Source: Acidobacteriaceae bacterium (GTDB lineage Bacteria; Acidobacteriota; Terriglobia; Terriglobales; Acidobacteriaceae). From it: a stretch of 6,376 nt of DNA. A program made the translations under genes and the position numbers. Position 1 is the stretch's first letter. Each line of letters starts with the position of its first letter. Shown here piece by piece: positions 6,065 through 6,376 of this stretch. The notes beneath the pieces are model-generated. The model made no database searches, was not told the origin of the DNA, and saw only the letters and a program-made list of their open reading frames with translations. The stretch is from NCBI GenBank assembly GCA_027311125.1, contig DAICZO010000282.1, forward strand, positions 1-6,376, given 5' to 3'.

Positions 6065-6376
6065 ATGACCTTCACAACCCGCCTTTTCGCAACTGTTGTT
6101 CTACTCGGCACTGCCGCGAGCACCCTGCTTGGCCAGACGCCGCCCAACACACCGGTCAACCCCGCGACGCCACCCGCAACCAGCTTCCACGACTCCCGCC
6201 TTGGCATCTCCTTCCAGATTCCCGCCGGTTGGAATCTAAATCGCAAGGACGGCGAAGTCAGTACCTTCTCCCTGGATGCCCGCACCGCGCCCCACTCTTC
6301 CCAGATGCGCGCCCTCGCCAGCATCGCCTTCAATCCCTTTCCGGAGACCACCTTCAGCGGCGCGTTCTTCTACTTC
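6065..6376 (+). CDS. Secreted protein of unknown function (N-terminal part, cut by window edge)
   Basis: The reading frame is open to the right edge. From ATG 6065 it encodes 104 residues: a signal peptide (MTFTTRLFATVVLLGTAAS, then a likely cleavage near LLGQ-TPP), a Pro/Thr/Asn-rich linker, and a start of a globular domain with LGISFQIPAGWNL. The phrase F-x-I-P-x-G-W is common at the start of beta-rich extracytoplasmic domains in many unrelated proteins, so it does not name a function. There is no lipobox Cys. Two in-frame ATGs compete: 6059 and 6065. AAGGA at 6052-6056 is only two bases from the first but eight from the second, so I prefer 6065. The gene lies 59 bases after the permease and shows no functional link to it. 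I do not recognise the family. Confidence 0.75.
   Translation, partial: MTFTTRLFATVVLLGTAASTLLGQTPPNTPVNPATPPATSFHDSRLGISFQIPAGWNLNRKDGEVSTFSLDARTAPHSSQMRALASIAFNPFPETTFSGAFFYF

Overview
The window is a chromosomal stretch of a GC-rich bacterium with a strong preference for G or C (mostly C) at third codon positions. It carries six genes on the + strand and one on the - strand. Gene content, protein style and compact spacing fit an acidobacterium of the Terriglobus/Granulicella/Edaphobacter kind. That placement rests on recognition rather than on a marker gene, so it is only moderately secure. I see no mobile element, CRISPR array, tRNA, rRNA or phage signature.

Left end (1 to about 455, - strand): the N-terminal part of a periplasmic molybdate-binding protein (ModA) that runs out of the window. 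It diverges, with almost no gap, from a threonine biosynthesis pair. This pair is thrC (threonine synthase, 482-1888) followed by thrB (homoserine kinase, 1885-2802), overlapping by an ATGA stop/start. The two enzymes catalyse consecutive steps, homoserine to O-phosphohomoserine to threonine, so coupled translation makes sense. No homoserine dehydrogenase or aspartokinase gene lies next to them here. A strong intrinsic terminator at 2906-2948 ends this unit, leaving a transcribed tail of roughly 100 bases beyond thrB.

Middle: a stand-alone thioredoxin gene (3066-3398) with a clear Shine-Dalgarno sequence. It is closed 28 bases after its stop by a perfect 14-bp terminator hairpin. The gap 2803-3065 holds the thrB-side terminator and candidate promoter elements for the thioredoxin gene. 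The gap 3399-3648 holds the thioredoxin terminator and, at its right end, a possible -10 element for the next gene. I see nothing else convincing in either gap.

Right half: a CNNM/CorC-type membrane protein with a CBS pair (3649-5061) overlaps by ATGA a DppB-type peptide/nickel ABC-transporter permease (5058-6005). The usual partner genes of such a permease (second permease, ATPases, binding protein) do not follow. Instead a secreted protein of unknown function starts at about 6065 and is cut by the right edge.

Most of the window is ordinary housekeeping. The points that merit a second look are the lone permease coupled to a CorC-like protein, the apparently leaderless start of the CorC-like gene, the symmetric CTATAG box between modA and thrC, and the long tail after thrB. 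I did not find convincing evidence of a new biological system.
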